The translations under genes were made by a program, and so were the position numbers. A stretch of 32,165 bases of DNA. Origin: JAMQPK01 sp035937795 (GTDB taxonomy: Bacteria > Acidobacteriota > Vicinamibacteria > Vicinamibacterales > JAMQPK01). Below, piece by piece: positions 1 to 7,976 of the stretch. The notes beneath the pieces were generated by a model. The model was given only the letters and a program-made list of their open reading frames with translations, was not told where the DNA came from and did not search any database. Position 1 is the first letter of the stretch. Every line of letters begins with the position of its first letter. Where the stretch lies: positions 1 to 32,165 of the forward strand of contig DASZHO010000013.1 in the NCBI GenBank assembly GCA_035937795.1, given 5' to 3'.

Positions 1-1
1 C

Positions 2-910
2 AGCTCCAGTCCGGCGATGGTGCGGACGCTCGATCTGGCGCGGCGCGTCGCGCAGGTCGACTCGACCGTGCTCATCACCGGTGAAAGCGGGTCCGGAAAG
101 GAGCGCCTGGCGCGATTCATTCACGACGAATCAGCACGGACCGCCGGCCCGTTCCTCGCGATCAATTGCGCGGCCGTTCCCGAGACGCTGTTGGAGTCCG
201 AACTCTTCGGACACGCCCGCGGCTCATTCACGGGTGCGTCGCAGGACCGCGCCGGTCTCTTCGAGGCCGCGAACGGCGGCACGCTTCTCCTTGACGAAAT
301 CGGCGATATACCGCCGGCCATGCAGGTAAAACTGCTCCGCGTCCTGCAAGAACGCGAGGTGCGGCGCGTCGGTGAGAACCGGGCACGGACCATCAACGTG
401 CGCGTCCTCGCCGCGACGAATCGCGATCTGCTCGCGGATGTGCATGGCGCGCGGTTCCGTCACGATCTCTATTATCGGCTGAGGGTGGTGGAGATCACGG
501 TGCCGCCCTTGCGGCAAAGGCGTGACGACATTCTGCCGATTGCGCGGCAGTTCCTCGCAGGAGTCGCCAAACGATTCGGAAAGAAAGCGCCGGCTCTTTC
601 GCCCGAAGCGGCGAATCTGCTGCTGCGGCACACGTGGCCAGGAAACGTGCGCGAACTGGAGAATGCTTTGGAGCGGGCCCTCGCGCTTGCGCGGTCGGAG
701 CGCATTGGCGTCGATGACCTGCCGCCCGAATTGGGCGCGGCGCCTCCGACCGTTCAGACCGCAGACGACGTTCGCACGCTCGCGGAGGTGGAACGCGACC
801 ACATCGCCGCCGCGCTGCGCGCCTCAGGAGGCAACCGCGCCAAGGCGGCGGAAAAACTGGGCATCGGCGCGGCAACGCTGTACCGGAAACTCAAGCAGGC
901 GCGGCCATGA
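2..910 (+). CDS. Sigma-54-dependent transcriptional activator (5' end outside window)
   Basis: This is the C-terminal part of an NtrC-type enhancer-binding protein that drives sigma-54 RNA polymerase by ATP hydrolysis. The reading frame is open to the left edge (it reads S-S-S-P-A-M-V, the usual entry into the AAA+ domain), so the gene starts upstream and its sensory domain is not visible. Visible motifs in order are Walker A GESGSGKE, the sigma-54 contact loop as GSFTGA (usual GAFTGA), Walker B GTLLLDEIGD, the sensor/arginine-finger stretch around LYYRLRVVEITVPPLRQRRDD, and a C-terminal Fis-type helix-turn-helix with GGNRAKAAEKLGIGAATLYRKLK. The next gene starts 36 nt downstream on the same strand. 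Whether this is a two-component regulator or another subfamily cannot be decided without the N-terminus. Confidence 0.93.
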   Translation, partial: SSSPAMVRTLDLARRVAQVDSTVLITGESGSGKERLARFIHDESARTAGPFLAINCAAVPETLLESELFGHARGSFTGASQDRAGLFEAANGGTLLLDEIGDIPPAMQVKLLRVLQEREVRRVGENRARTINVRVLAATNRDLLADVHGARFRHDLYYRLRVVEITVPPLRQRRDDILPIARQFLAGVAKRFGKKAPALSPEAANLLLRHTWPGNVRELENALERALALARSERIGVDDLPPELGAAPPTVQTADDVRTLAEVERDHIAAALRASGGNRAKAAEKLGIGAATLYRKLKQARP

Positions 911-946
911 GCCGTCGCACCTTGACAGGTTTGATATGACTGGGAC

Positions 947-2629
947 ATGCCATCCGAACACGACCTCGCCTTTCCCCGGCTGAGCCGGGCCCAAATAGAC
1001 GCACTTCGCCGCTGGGGCCACGTGCGCCCGATCGCGCCCGGAGACGTGCTGTTCAAGGAAGGGGACCGTGGGTTTCCCTTCTACGTGGTCCTGGAGGGAG
1101 CAGTCGAGATCGTCGAGCAATCGCGTGGTACACCGCGCGAGGTGACGGTTCACGAACCGGGGGAATTCACGGGCGATGTGGACACGCTGTCGGGCCGCGC
1201 CGCGCTCGTTACCGGGCGAGCGATCGCACGTGGAGATGTGCTGGAGTTGACCGCCGCCGAACTGCGTCAGGCCGTGGACGCGTTGCCGGAAATCGGGGAG
1301 ATCGTACTGAAAGCGTTCCTCACGCGCCGTACGCTGCTCTTGAGCGACGGATTCGAGGGCATCAAGATCATCGGATCACGGTTCTCGCCGGACGCGCACC
1401 GCCTCAGGGATTTTGCGACCCGCAACGCGATCCCGTTCACCTGGATCGATCTGGAGTCCGACGAACAGGCCGAGACCCTGCTTCGCCAGTTCGGCGTGCC
1501 GCCATCGGCGACGCCGGTTGTGATCGGCCGCGAAGGCCGTTATCTCGCGAATCCGACGGTTGCCCAGCTCGCGCACTGCGCTGGACTCGAAGCGACGATT
1601 GATCCGTCCCAGCTGCTCGATGTCATTGTGGTCGGCGGGGGACCCGCCGGGCTGGCCGCCGCGGTGTATGCGGCCTCCGAAGGGCTCGACGTCCTGGTCA
1701 TCGAGCGCATGGCGACGGGCGGCCAGGCGGGCACGAGTTCACGGATCGAGAATTATCTCGGTTTCCCCATGGGCGTATCCGGTCCGGAACTCATGCGCAA
1801 CGCGCTGCTTCAGGCGCAGAAATTCGGCGCGCGCATCACTGTGCCCGGCACCGTCCAGCGTCTCGGGATCGATGCCGGGGTTCGCGTCATCACACTCGCC
1901 GACGGCACGAAGATTCGCGGCAAGTCGATCCTTGTCGCGACGGGTGTGGAGTATCGCCGGCTCGATGTGCCCCGTCTGAGCGAGTTCGAGGGTGCCGGCG
2001 TCTACTATGCCGCGACGGACACGGAAACGAAGCTCTGTCGCAACGAGGAGGTCGTCGTCGTGGGCGCCGGCAATTCTGCTGGACAGGCCATCGTGGCGCT
2101 GTCGCGAAATGCCCGACGCGTGCATGTCATCGCGCGCGGCCAAGATCTGGGAAAGAGCATGTCGCGATACCTGGTGGATCGCGTTGAGCAAATCGAGAAC
2201 GTCCAGATTCACCGAGGCGCCGTCGTGACCGCCTTGGAAGGAGACGGCCATCTCGAGGCGGTCGGCATCCGCGACGATGCCGGGGGCGAGATGCGGATCA
2301 AGACGCCGGCGCTATTTCTCTTCATCGGGGCCGATCCGCACACCGAATGGCTGAGTGGCTGCGTGCAGCTCGACAAGAAGGGTTTCGTCCTGACGGGTGC
2401 GGCCGTTCCGCTCGATGCGGTGCGCGGCGATCTCTGGCGGGCACAAGGCCGAGGGCCGTTTTTCCTGGAGACGAGCCTGCCTGGCGTCTTCGCCGCGGGA
2501 GATGTCCGGAGCGGATCGGTCAAACGCTGCGCGTCCGCGGTCGGCGAGGGGGCAATGGCGGTCAGTTTCATTCATACGTCCCTCGAGACGGCCTCGCCGG
2601 CGAAGGATGTGTCCGCGTCGACGAATTAA
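947..2629 (+). CDS. Cyclic-nucleotide-binding domain / thioredoxin-reductase-like FAD oxidoreductase
   Basis: This 560-aa fusion has three parts. Residues about 10-130 form a cNMP-binding fold (PGDVLFKEGD, FYVVLEGAVEIV). Residues about 140-215 resemble a thioredoxin/glutaredoxin-like linker. From about 225 to the end is a thioredoxin-reductase-type flavoprotein with the FAD dinucleotide motif VVGGGPAGLAAAVYA, GGQAGTSSRIENYLGFP, a second nucleotide-binding motif VVGAGNSAGQA and the FAD-proximal FAAGDVRSGSVKR. The redox CxxC of true thioredoxin reductases is missing: the equivalent stretch reads YYAATDTETKLC, and no CxxC occurs anywhere. The linker also lacks CxxC. I recall other fused proteins of this type sharing the loss, so it is probably a family trait. 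The role is likely a cytosolic NAD(P)H-dependent flavin oxidoreductase gated by a nucleotide signal; the substrate is unknown. The ATG at 947 follows the sigma-54 activator closely. Confidence 0.9.
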   Translation: MPSEHDLAFPRLSRAQIDALRRWGHVRPIAPGDVLFKEGDRGFPFYVVLEGAVEIVEQSRGTPREVTVHEPGEFTGDVDTLSGRAALVTGRAIARGDVLELTAAELRQAVDALPEIGEIVLKAFLTRRTLLLSDGFEGIKIIGSRFSPDAHRLRDFATRNAIPFTWIDLESDEQAETLLRQFGVPPSATPVVIGREGRYLANPTVAQLAHCAGLEATIDPSQLLDVIVVGGGPAGLAAAVYAASEGLDVLVIERMATGGQAGTSSRIENYLGFPMGVSGPELMRNALLQAQKFGARITVPGTVQRLGIDAGVRVITLADGTKIRGKSILVATGVEYRRLDVPRLSEFEGAGVYYAATDTETKLCRNEEVVVVGAGNSAGQAIVALSRNARRVHVIARGQDLGKSMSRYLVDRVEQIENVQIHRGAVVTALEGDGHLEAVGIRDDAGGEMRIKTPALFLFIGADPHTEWLSGCVQLDKKGFVLTGAAVPLDAVRGDLWRAQGRGPFFLETSLPGVFAAGDVRSGSVKRCASAVGEGAMAVSFIHTSLETASPAKDVSASTN

Positions 2630-3431
2630 GAGCTATTTCGCCGAACCGCCGTTGGAGTGTTCATGGGCATCGCGGCGTTTTCACCACTTGCCATTCATGC
2701 CCCATCTGAGAACGATCTTTCCCGTTCGTCTTGCGTTCTTGCGGGGGGCGAAGTCATCCTGAGCCTTGGCCGCATCGCGCGTCCCATCCTGCCGGCCGAT
2801 GAGTGCGGCTCAGGGCATCGGATGTAGACGGAGAAAGGCTTCCGCAGCATTGCGGGCGCGTGTTTCGATCGCGCGAGCGGTCGGTCGCTCGACGACGCCG
2901 AGCAAGAGACCAATCATCAAGTCGCGCCACAGCAGTCCGAAGAACTGCGCGGCGAGGTCTGCCGGGCGACCATCGATTAATCCGGCGGCGCGCGACTCGC
3001 TCATGATGTGGCGCAACGCGGCACGGCTGGTTTCACGCCCGATAGAATCGAGTGTCCGCGCCACCTCGGCGCCTGAATGGCCTCGGCGATTGCCAGCCGG
3101 AAGACCGCCACGACCGTGGGATCGCTGACCTCCCGCATGACCTGGGTCCCAAACGCCGTCAGCACCTGCGCCAGTGTCGCGCGGTCGCGCAGCATCGGCA
3201 TGTCTGCGGGCGCCTGCAGTCGCTTGGCGCGTTCCCCAATGGCCGCAATCAACATCTTCTGTTTGTTGCCAACGAGCGCGTACAGCTCTCGTTTCGACAC
3301 GCGCGCGCGTGTGGCGATCTCGAGCGTGCTGGTTGCCGCATAGCCACGCTCCTGGAATGCCTCGAAGGCCGCGCCAAGGATGCGCTCGCGGACCGCGGCT
3401 GAGCCGGTGTTTTCCTTAGCCCTTGACCTCG

Positions 3432-3447
3432 GGTACCGAATAGTACC
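3432..3447. promoter_or_regulatory. Inverted repeat, possible TetR operator
   Basis: A perfect 5-bp inverted repeat, GGTAC-N6-GTACC, lies between the TetR helix-turn-helix region and the PadR gene. Its size and spacing fit a TetR-dimer site. It falls within the first codons of the broken TetR frame and about 17-32 bp upstream of the -35 box of the PadR promoter, so it could serve autoregulation or control of the PadR pair. Binding is inferred only from symmetry and position. Confidence 0.4.
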
Positions 3448-3463
3448 ACTTAAACGATATGCC

Positions 3464-3492
3464 TTGACACACCGCATTACGAGGCATAGCAT
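3464..3492 (+). promoter_or_regulatory. Sigma-70 promoter of the PadR/HAAS-like pair, leaderless configuration
   Basis: TTGACA at 3464-3469 is followed by a 17-bp spacer and TAGCAT at 3487-3492. The PadR ATG begins at 3501, eight bases after the -10 box, which puts the expected transcription start at or next to the start codon. No Shine-Dalgarno sequence precedes the ATG. A 6-bp inverted repeat, TATGCC (3458-3463) and GGCATA (3483-3488), brackets the -35 box and could be a regulator site. Confidence 0.65.
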
Positions 3493-3500
3493 CTCGATGT

Positions 3501-3821
3501 ATGAACGCCGAAGTTCTGAAAGGACACCTCGACTTGCTCCTGTTGGCCGCCGTTCAGGCGCGCCCTGCCCATGGCTATGCCATTGCGGTCGCGCTCCGGG
3601 CGCGCAGCGGGCATGCGTTCGATCTGGCCGAGGGGACGCTCTATCCCGCCCTGCATCGGCTGGAGCGCGGTGGGCTGCTCGCCAGCCGCTGGGCAGAAGT
3701 GAACGGCCGGCGGCGACGCGTCTATCAGCTCACGCGGAACGGTCAGCGTGCGCTGGCTCGGGAGCACGCCGAATGGCGGACTTTCGTTCGTGCTGTGGAT
3801 GCGGTTGTGGAGGGGTGCTGA
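3501..3821 (+). CDS. PadR-family transcriptional regulator
   Basis: This 106-aa winged-helix protein matches the short PadR (PadR-s1) type. It opens with EVLKGHLDLLLLAAV, followed by HGYAIAVAL, the signature EGTLYPALHRLERGGLL of the recognition helix and wing entry, and RRRRVYQLTRNGQRAL in the beta-wing. A short C-terminal helix (REHAEWRTFVRAVDAVV) is typical of dimerising small PadR proteins. The start at 3501 is supported by the conserved N-terminus and by the promoter position. Its stop codon overlaps the start of the next gene by one base (TGATG), so the two are almost certainly co-translated. In this phylum such PadR proteins usually repress their own operon, which encodes a membrane protein. 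Confidence 0.93.
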   Translation: MNAEVLKGHLDLLLLAAVQARPAHGYAIAVALRARSGHAFDLAEGTLYPALHRLERGGLLASRWAEVNGRRRRVYQLTRNGQRALAREHAEWRTFVRAVDAVVEGC

Positions 3822-4456
3822 TGGCGTCAAGACAAGTCGAGACGTACTTGAAGCAGTTGGCAGACGCGCTCGCCGCGCGCCGGGCCTGGGACGCAAGAAT
3901 CCTCGATGAAGCGCGCGCCCATCTCCACGATGCCATAGACGCAGGGATCCAGCGCGGTCTAGCTCCTGACGCTGCCGAGCGCGAGGCGGTTGCTGCATTT
4001 GGTCGGCCCGAGGTTGTTGCCGCACGGGCCGCCGTCGAGCAAAAGCACTATCACGACTGTCGGCCTCACGCGGTCCTGAATCGGCTGTTGGGGGCATTCT
4101 GCTGGTTCACGCTGTTCGCAACGTCGTATCTCAGCCTCTCCGTGGTCATCTTGCACCCGCCGCGTCTCAATTATCCGGCGTGGGTTCTGATGGCCGGATT
4201 CTTCGTCGCGCAGAGCGCGCTGACATTGGTTACGACTGGAGGTTCAGTGCGAGGCAACTGGGTGCGCAGGAGTCTCATGGCCGGCGGTATCGCGCTAACG
4301 TCCATCGGCGCGTGGTGGGTTCATGAGACAGTGTCGGGGCCGCATTTTGAAGGTTATGCGCTGGTTCTCGGGTCCTGCGTGGCGATTCAGGGAATCCTCA
4401 CTTTGGTGCGTCTGCTTCCGATTGGCGGCCCATGGTTCATCGTTCAGCCAAAATGA
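3821..4456 (+). CDS. Membrane protein with HAAS/permease-prefix-like N-terminus
   Basis: A 211-aa protein. The N-terminal 75 residues or so are soluble and helical (VETYLKQLADAL, then EARAHLHDAIDAGIQRGLAPDAAEREAVAAFG) and resemble the HAAS or permease-prefix domain often encoded directly after PadR genes. Four hydrophobic segments follow: around AFCWFTLFATSYLSLSVVIL, WVLMAGFFVAQSALTLVT, LMAGGIALTSIGAWWV and YALVLGSCVAIQGILTLVRLL. It lacks the MacB/FtsX domains of a full ADOP permease. The ATG at 3821 overlaps the PadR stop by one base. In other bacteria, PadR-HAAS pairs sense membrane or envelope state, with the membrane partner thought to modulate the PadR protein. That role is inference here. 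Confidence 0.8.
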   Translation: MASRQVETYLKQLADALAARRAWDARILDEARAHLHDAIDAGIQRGLAPDAAEREAVAAFGRPEVVAARAAVEQKHYHDCRPHAVLNRLLGAFCWFTLFATSYLSLSVVILHPPRLNYPAWVLMAGFFVAQSALTLVTTGGSVRGNWVRRSLMAGGIALTSIGAWWVHETVSGPHFEGYALVLGSCVAIQGILTLVRLLPIGGPWFIVQPK

Positions 4457-4486
4457 CCGACTCGTCACGGCTGCGATGGCTGGTCC

Positions 4487-4630
4487 GTGGGATTATCCCG
4501 ACTGTTAGCCCTGTCATGTCGCGAGGCGGGATGTGTTCTCGTGACGGACAACGAACGGGACTTTCAGCGTATTCGCCGCTTTGTTCAGTTCGATTTCGCG
4601 AAGCCCTGGCCCGGTAGAATCGATCGGGTG
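4487..4630 (+). pseudogene. Remnant of a PIN-domain (VapC-like) toxin gene
   Basis: One frame reads RLLALSCREAGCVLVTDNERDFQRIRRF, followed by aromatic-rich VQFDFAKPWPG. This matches the C-terminal end of type II toxin-antitoxin VapC nucleases, where a T-x-N-x-x-D-F motif carries the last acidic metal ligand. The first three quarters of a PIN domain are absent, no antitoxin gene is nearby, and the frame runs on into the kinase gene on the other strand. It is best read as a decayed 3' fragment. It occupies most of the gap between the PadR-linked membrane protein and the convergent kinase gene. Confidence 0.55.
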
Positions 4631-4641
4631 AGGCGTCCAGA

Positions 4642-7311
4642 TTACTTCTTCGGAGCCCAATTCATCACCACCGTCATGGGCGTCGGCCCTCCGGCTTCGT
4701 CGAGGGCGGTGTCGATCAGGAAGCGCTGGCCATCGGCGGTGACGTCGTAGGTCGGAGCGCCGAACAGCGCGCTGGCGACGCGGGTCTGGAACAACTCGCG
4801 GGGGCGGGCGGCCTCGAGCGCGGTCGCGGTGGCCTTCACTTCGACGGCCATCATCTTGCCGTCCGGATTGAGATAGAAAAGCTCTTTGCCGTCGCGGCGC
4901 CATCGCGGGCGGTTTCCGCCGTTGGTCGAAACCCGAACCTTTCCGCTGGACATGGGAAACCGCTGCACGTAGACCTCGGCTCGCGTGGACTCGTCGGACT
5001 GGTATGCGATCCAGCGGCCGTCCGGAGAGAACCGGCCGTTCATTTCATTGAACTCGGTCTGGAGTACCGGAACGGGCTTGCGGTCGCCCTCCAACGGGAG
5101 CACCCAGAGATCGTATTTGGTCTTCGGGTCCTGGACCTGATAAAGGACCAAGCGGCCATCGAACGACCAGTCGGTGGGGCTTTTCGGATCGCTCGATTTC
5201 AGAAGCGGCTCATCATTGCCAGCACCGCTCGACGCCCTCACATACAAGTCGAAGTGGCCGTCTCGATTGGAGTTGAAGACAATGCGGCCGCTGTCAGGCG
5301 ACCATACGGGAATTGAATTGATCGCCGGCTGGAAGGTGGTGAATCGCGTGCTGGTATCGCGAGCCAGTTCGAGCAGCCAGATGTCCAGCTGTCCCCGTGC
5401 GTCGCGCTGGGCCACGGCGACTCGCTTCTGGTCCGGTGAGAGGCTTGGGGCGAGCTGGTCTTCCGGCTGGCCGAGCCGTCCGACTTCCTTACCAGTGCGA
5501 TCGAACCAGGCGAGCTGCGTCTTTGTGCCGGCGCCAGCGCGATAGACGAGCGACCCGTCGGAAGAAACCGAGAACGCCCTCCAGCCATAACGTCCCAAAA
5601 CCTGGTTCACCTGCTGGACCACAGGAAAGGGATCGCCGCGCCACTGCAGCCGCGCGGCGTCGAAGGGTTGAGCCATCAGGACGCCCTCGCGGTCGAAGAG
5701 CAGGTGACCAGCCGAATACAGAGCCATGGAGTCGCCCGGCAGCAGGCGCCGGCGCTCCGGAGAATCGGGCCGGTCATCGAGCGACCCGATGATGACGGAG
5801 TTTTTCTCAGGGTCTTGAGCTCTGACAAAGACCCAATAGAGGAAGTGGCGGCCGTCGGGCAGGAACTGCGGCCAATTGTGAGATTGCTCAAGTGCAGAGT
5901 CCACCGTGGTGACCCGTGCAGGCGTTCCACCGGCGGCTGGCACCCGCCAGATCGGTGTTCCCTGGCCCGCCGAAAAGAGAATCGTCCCCTGGCTGCTCCA
6001 CGTCCCGCCGCGGGCCAGACCGGCCGCATTACACAACGTCTGCGGGGGCCCGCCGGAGACGTCCACCTTCTTGAGCTTGCCGGACGAGAAGAATGCGAGG
6101 AAGCGGCTGTCGGGGGACCAGAAGGGCGACGTAGCATCCTCGGTTCCAGCGAGCGATCGGGCCGCGAGCGAATCGAGGGGGCGGATCCACAGGAGCGTTT
6201 TGCCTTCGACGGTGGCGACGAACGCCAGGCGGAGACCGTCCGGGGAGATGGTTGGATAATCGGCCGCTGTGGCCTTGTCGGGCGGAAGCACCTGGAAGCG
6301 GGTAGTGGGAGTGGCCGGAGGCGTTTCGCGGAGGTGGACGATCGAGAGCGCGCCGAACGCGACCAGCAGCACAGCCGCCGCGAATGCGGCTCCGATGGCG
6401 AGCCGCGACCATGATGACGTGGGGCCGGCTGGCTCCGACGCGCGCCGGGGATTCGTCAGATACCTCTCGATTTGTACGCGGGCTTCGCCGATGTCGCGCA
6501 GGCGACACTTCACGTCCCGATCGAGGCACCGCTCCAGCAAAGCGCGGACTGCCACCGGTGTCGTGCGTGGCACTTGATCGAAGTCGATGGTGGCGCGGAG
6601 CACGTCGGCCAGCGTATGGGAGACCGTCTCGCCGTCGAACAGCTTCTTGCCCGTCAGCATTTCCCACAGGACGACGCCGAACGACCAGATGTCGGCTCGC
6701 TTGTCAACCGGTTTGCCGGCAGCCTGCTCAGGTGACATGTACGCAGCGGTGCCCAGAATCACGCCGGCCCGAGTCGCACCAAGTGTCAACGTGGGCGAGT
6801 TCGTCGCATTCACATCAGGCCGGCTCGGATCCTGTACCACCGCAGCGAGACCGAAATCGAGAACCTTGACCTGGCCCTCGGCGGTGAGCTTGATATTCGC
6901 CGGCTTGAGATCGCGGTGAATCACGCCTCGCTCGTGTGCGGCTTCGAGGGCTTCGGCGATCTGCCTCGCGATCGGCATCGCTTCGTCGAGCGGCACGGCA
7001 CCTTGTTCGAGCCGGTCGGCCAGTGTCGGGCCTTCGACCAGTTCGAGCACCAGCGCCCGGATGCCGTTGGACTCTTCCAGCCCGTGGATGATCGCGATGT
7101 TCGGATGATGGAGCGAGGCGAGCACCTGAGCTTCCCGTTGGAAACGCGCCAAACGATCAGGATCGGTGGCGAAGAGCTCGGGCAGGACCTTCAGCGCGAC
7201 GTCGCGACTGAGCTTGGTGTCACGCGCGCGATAGACCTCGCCCATCCCGCCAGCGCCAAGGGCGGACTGAATCTCGTAAGGGCCGAGTCGAGTTCCGGCA
7301 GAAAGGGTCAT
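4642..7311 (-). CDS. Receptor-like Ser/Thr protein kinase with TolB/WD40-like propeller
   Basis: An 889-aa PknB-type Hanks kinase. The kinase domain (about 12-285) has the glycine loop GAGGMGEV (19-26), the ATP lysine K41, the alpha-C glutamate E60, the catalytic loop HRDLKPAN with D134, the DFG motif with D152 and the activation-segment end GTAAYMSPEQ. A single transmembrane helix lies at about 304-327. The rest, about 560 residues, is extracytoplasmic and built of repeats such as ISPDGLRLAF, WSPDSRFLAF, LSPDQKRVAV and FSPDGRWIAYQS, typical of TolB-like beta-propellers. All catalytic residues are present, so it should be active. It probably phosphorylates cytosolic targets in response to an outside ligand; both are unknown. 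The promoter upstream gives an ordinary leader of about 20 nt. It is paralogous in layout to the kinase at 22313. Confidence 0.95.
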   Translation of the reverse strand: MTLSAGTRLGPYEIQSALGAGGMGEVYRARDTKLSRDVALKVLPELFATDPDRLARFQREAQVLASLHHPNIAIIHGLEESNGIRALVLELVEGPTLADRLEQGAVPLDEAMPIARQIAEALEAAHERGVIHRDLKPANIKLTAEGQVKVLDFGLAAVVQDPSRPDVNATNSPTLTLGATRAGVILGTAAYMSPEQAAGKPVDKRADIWSFGVVLWEMLTGKKLFDGETVSHTLADVLRATIDFDQVPRTTPVAVRALLERCLDRDVKCRLRDIGEARVQIERYLTNPRRASEPAGPTSSWSRLAIGAAFAAAVLLVAFGALSIVHLRETPPATPTTRFQVLPPDKATAADYPTISPDGLRLAFVATVEGKTLLWIRPLDSLAARSLAGTEDATSPFWSPDSRFLAFFSSGKLKKVDVSGGPPQTLCNAAGLARGGTWSSQGTILFSAGQGTPIWRVPAAGGTPARVTTVDSALEQSHNWPQFLPDGRHFLYWVFVRAQDPEKNSVIIGSLDDRPDSPERRRLLPGDSMALYSAGHLLFDREGVLMAQPFDAARLQWRGDPFPVVQQVNQVLGRYGWRAFSVSSDGSLVYRAGAGTKTQLAWFDRTGKEVGRLGQPEDQLAPSLSPDQKRVAVAQRDARGQLDIWLLELARDTSTRFTTFQPAINSIPVWSPDSGRIVFNSNRDGHFDLYVRASSGAGNDEPLLKSSDPKSPTDWSFDGRLVLYQVQDPKTKYDLWVLPLEGDRKPVPVLQTEFNEMNGRFSPDGRWIAYQSDESTRAEVYVQRFPMSSGKVRVSTNGGNRPRWRRDGKELFYLNPDGKMMAVEVKATATALEAARPRELFQTRVASALFGAPTYDVTADGQRFLIDTALDEAGGPTPMTVVMNWAPKK

Positions 7312-7338
7312 GGCCGGCCGAGGTGAACGGTGGCGCTC

Positions 7339-7367
7339 ATTGTAGTGGGACCCTCCCGAAATGAGAA
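7339..7367 (-). promoter_or_regulatory. Putative sigma-70 promoter of the kinase gene
   Basis: Read on the minus strand, TTCTCA (7362-7367) is followed by a 17-bp spacer and TACAAT (7339-7344). The kinase ATG at 7311 is 27 nt downstream of the -10 box, so this promoter gives a conventional leader, unlike the promoters set 7-9 nt before the start elsewhere in the window. Confidence 0.45.
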
Positions 7368-7557
7368 AGCGCGTGAGGCCGCTTCGCTCATCGGACAGAC
7401 CGCCGGCCTGGGGCGCCTTAGGTAGTTTTCACGGGCGAATTCCGCACTTCCACCAATGGTATCGCGCGGACCTGTGACTTCAAATGATGGGCAGCACCGC
7501 GTTGGAGTCACCTTGCTCGTTGGTGAGGGCGCTTTGGCGCGCAACTGGATTCAAAGG

Positions 7558-7956
7558 ATGACGAAACTCTCGACAGGCCAACACATTCTGATTATTGAAC
7601 ACGATGAAGTGATGACCGCCACCTACGCGCGCACATTGCGGCTCGAAGGCTACCAAGTCCAAACGGCACTTAGCGCAGAGGAGGGACTGCGTGAAGTCGA
7701 GTCGAGCCATCCCGACGCGATTATCGTGGATTTCCATATGCCCGGTATGGATGGTTTTGAATTTCTGCGTCGGCTTCGCGCTCTGGACGACACCACGCCG
7801 GTCGCGGTCGTCACTGGCGACTATTTCCTCGACGAGACCATTCCCGCTCAACTGCGTGAACTCGGGGCGGAAGTGCGGTTCAAACCCCTATGGCTCGAAG
7901 ACCTTGCCACCCTTGTCCAATGTCTGCTCACTTCGGGGCGGACAAGAGGTACGTGA
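7558..7956 (+). CDS. Single-domain response regulator (receiver only)
   Basis: A 132-aa CheY-like receiver with no output domain. It has the acidic pocket (HDE at 15-17, after HILIIE), the phospho-acceptor D58 in IIVDFHMPGMDG, the switch threonine T86 in VVTG and the conserved lysine K109 in RFKPL. It probably relays phosphate from a histidine kinase not encoded in this window. The ATG at 7558 fits the receiver's usual N-terminus. An upstream in-frame ATG at 7456 would add 34 residues with no domain character. Neither start has a well-spaced Shine-Dalgarno sequence. It lies alone between two minus-strand genes and ends 20 bp from the 3' end of the VWFA-related gene. Confidence 0.88.
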   Translation: MTKLSTGQHILIIEHDEVMTATYARTLRLEGYQVQTALSAEEGLREVESSHPDAIIVDFHMPGMDGFEFLRRLRALDDTTPVAVVTGDYFLDETIPAQLRELGAEVRFKPLWLEDLATLVQCLLTSGRTRGT

Positions 7957-7976
7957 GCCTCGGGACTCGCGCGCTC

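Larger units (their letters stand above)
2810..3492 (-). pseudogene. TetR/AcrR-family regulator, frameshifted
   Basis: The gene is split over two frames. The N-terminal part (3492 to about 3067) holds a normal TetR helix-turn-helix: AVRERILGAAFEAFQERGYAATS, then STLEIATRARVSKRELYALVGNK. It continues into the ligand-domain start VAVFRLAIAEAIQAP and then goes out of frame. The C-terminal half resumes in another frame at VARTLDSIGRE and runs to LRLHPMP at the stop (2810-2812). Inserting one G after the CCG codon at 3067-3069 would give a smooth QAPEVARTLDSIGRE, so a single-base deletion near 3066/3067 explains the break. It could be a real mutation or a sequencing or assembly error. Start candidates are the ATG codons at 3492 and 3477. 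It is divergent from the PadR gene at 3501, and its 5' end overlaps that gene's promoter. Confidence 0.85.

Noticed and set aside
922..949. TTGACA just before the flavoprotein start as a promoter
   Set aside because: A -10 box at normal spacing would fall on the start codon (945-950) and does not match. TATGAC at 935-940 is only seven bases from TTGACA.
2662..2826. ORF of 54 codons between the flavoprotein and TetR genes
   Set aside because: No ribosome-binding site, no recognisable sequence, and it overlaps the end of the TetR gene. The 180-bp gap otherwise shows nothing.
4615..4630. TAGAAT seven bases before a GTG, matching the leaderless pattern
   Set aside because: The GTG opens only a short frame running antisense into the kinase 3' end. 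It is probably a chance match and shows the motif alone is not sufficient evidence.
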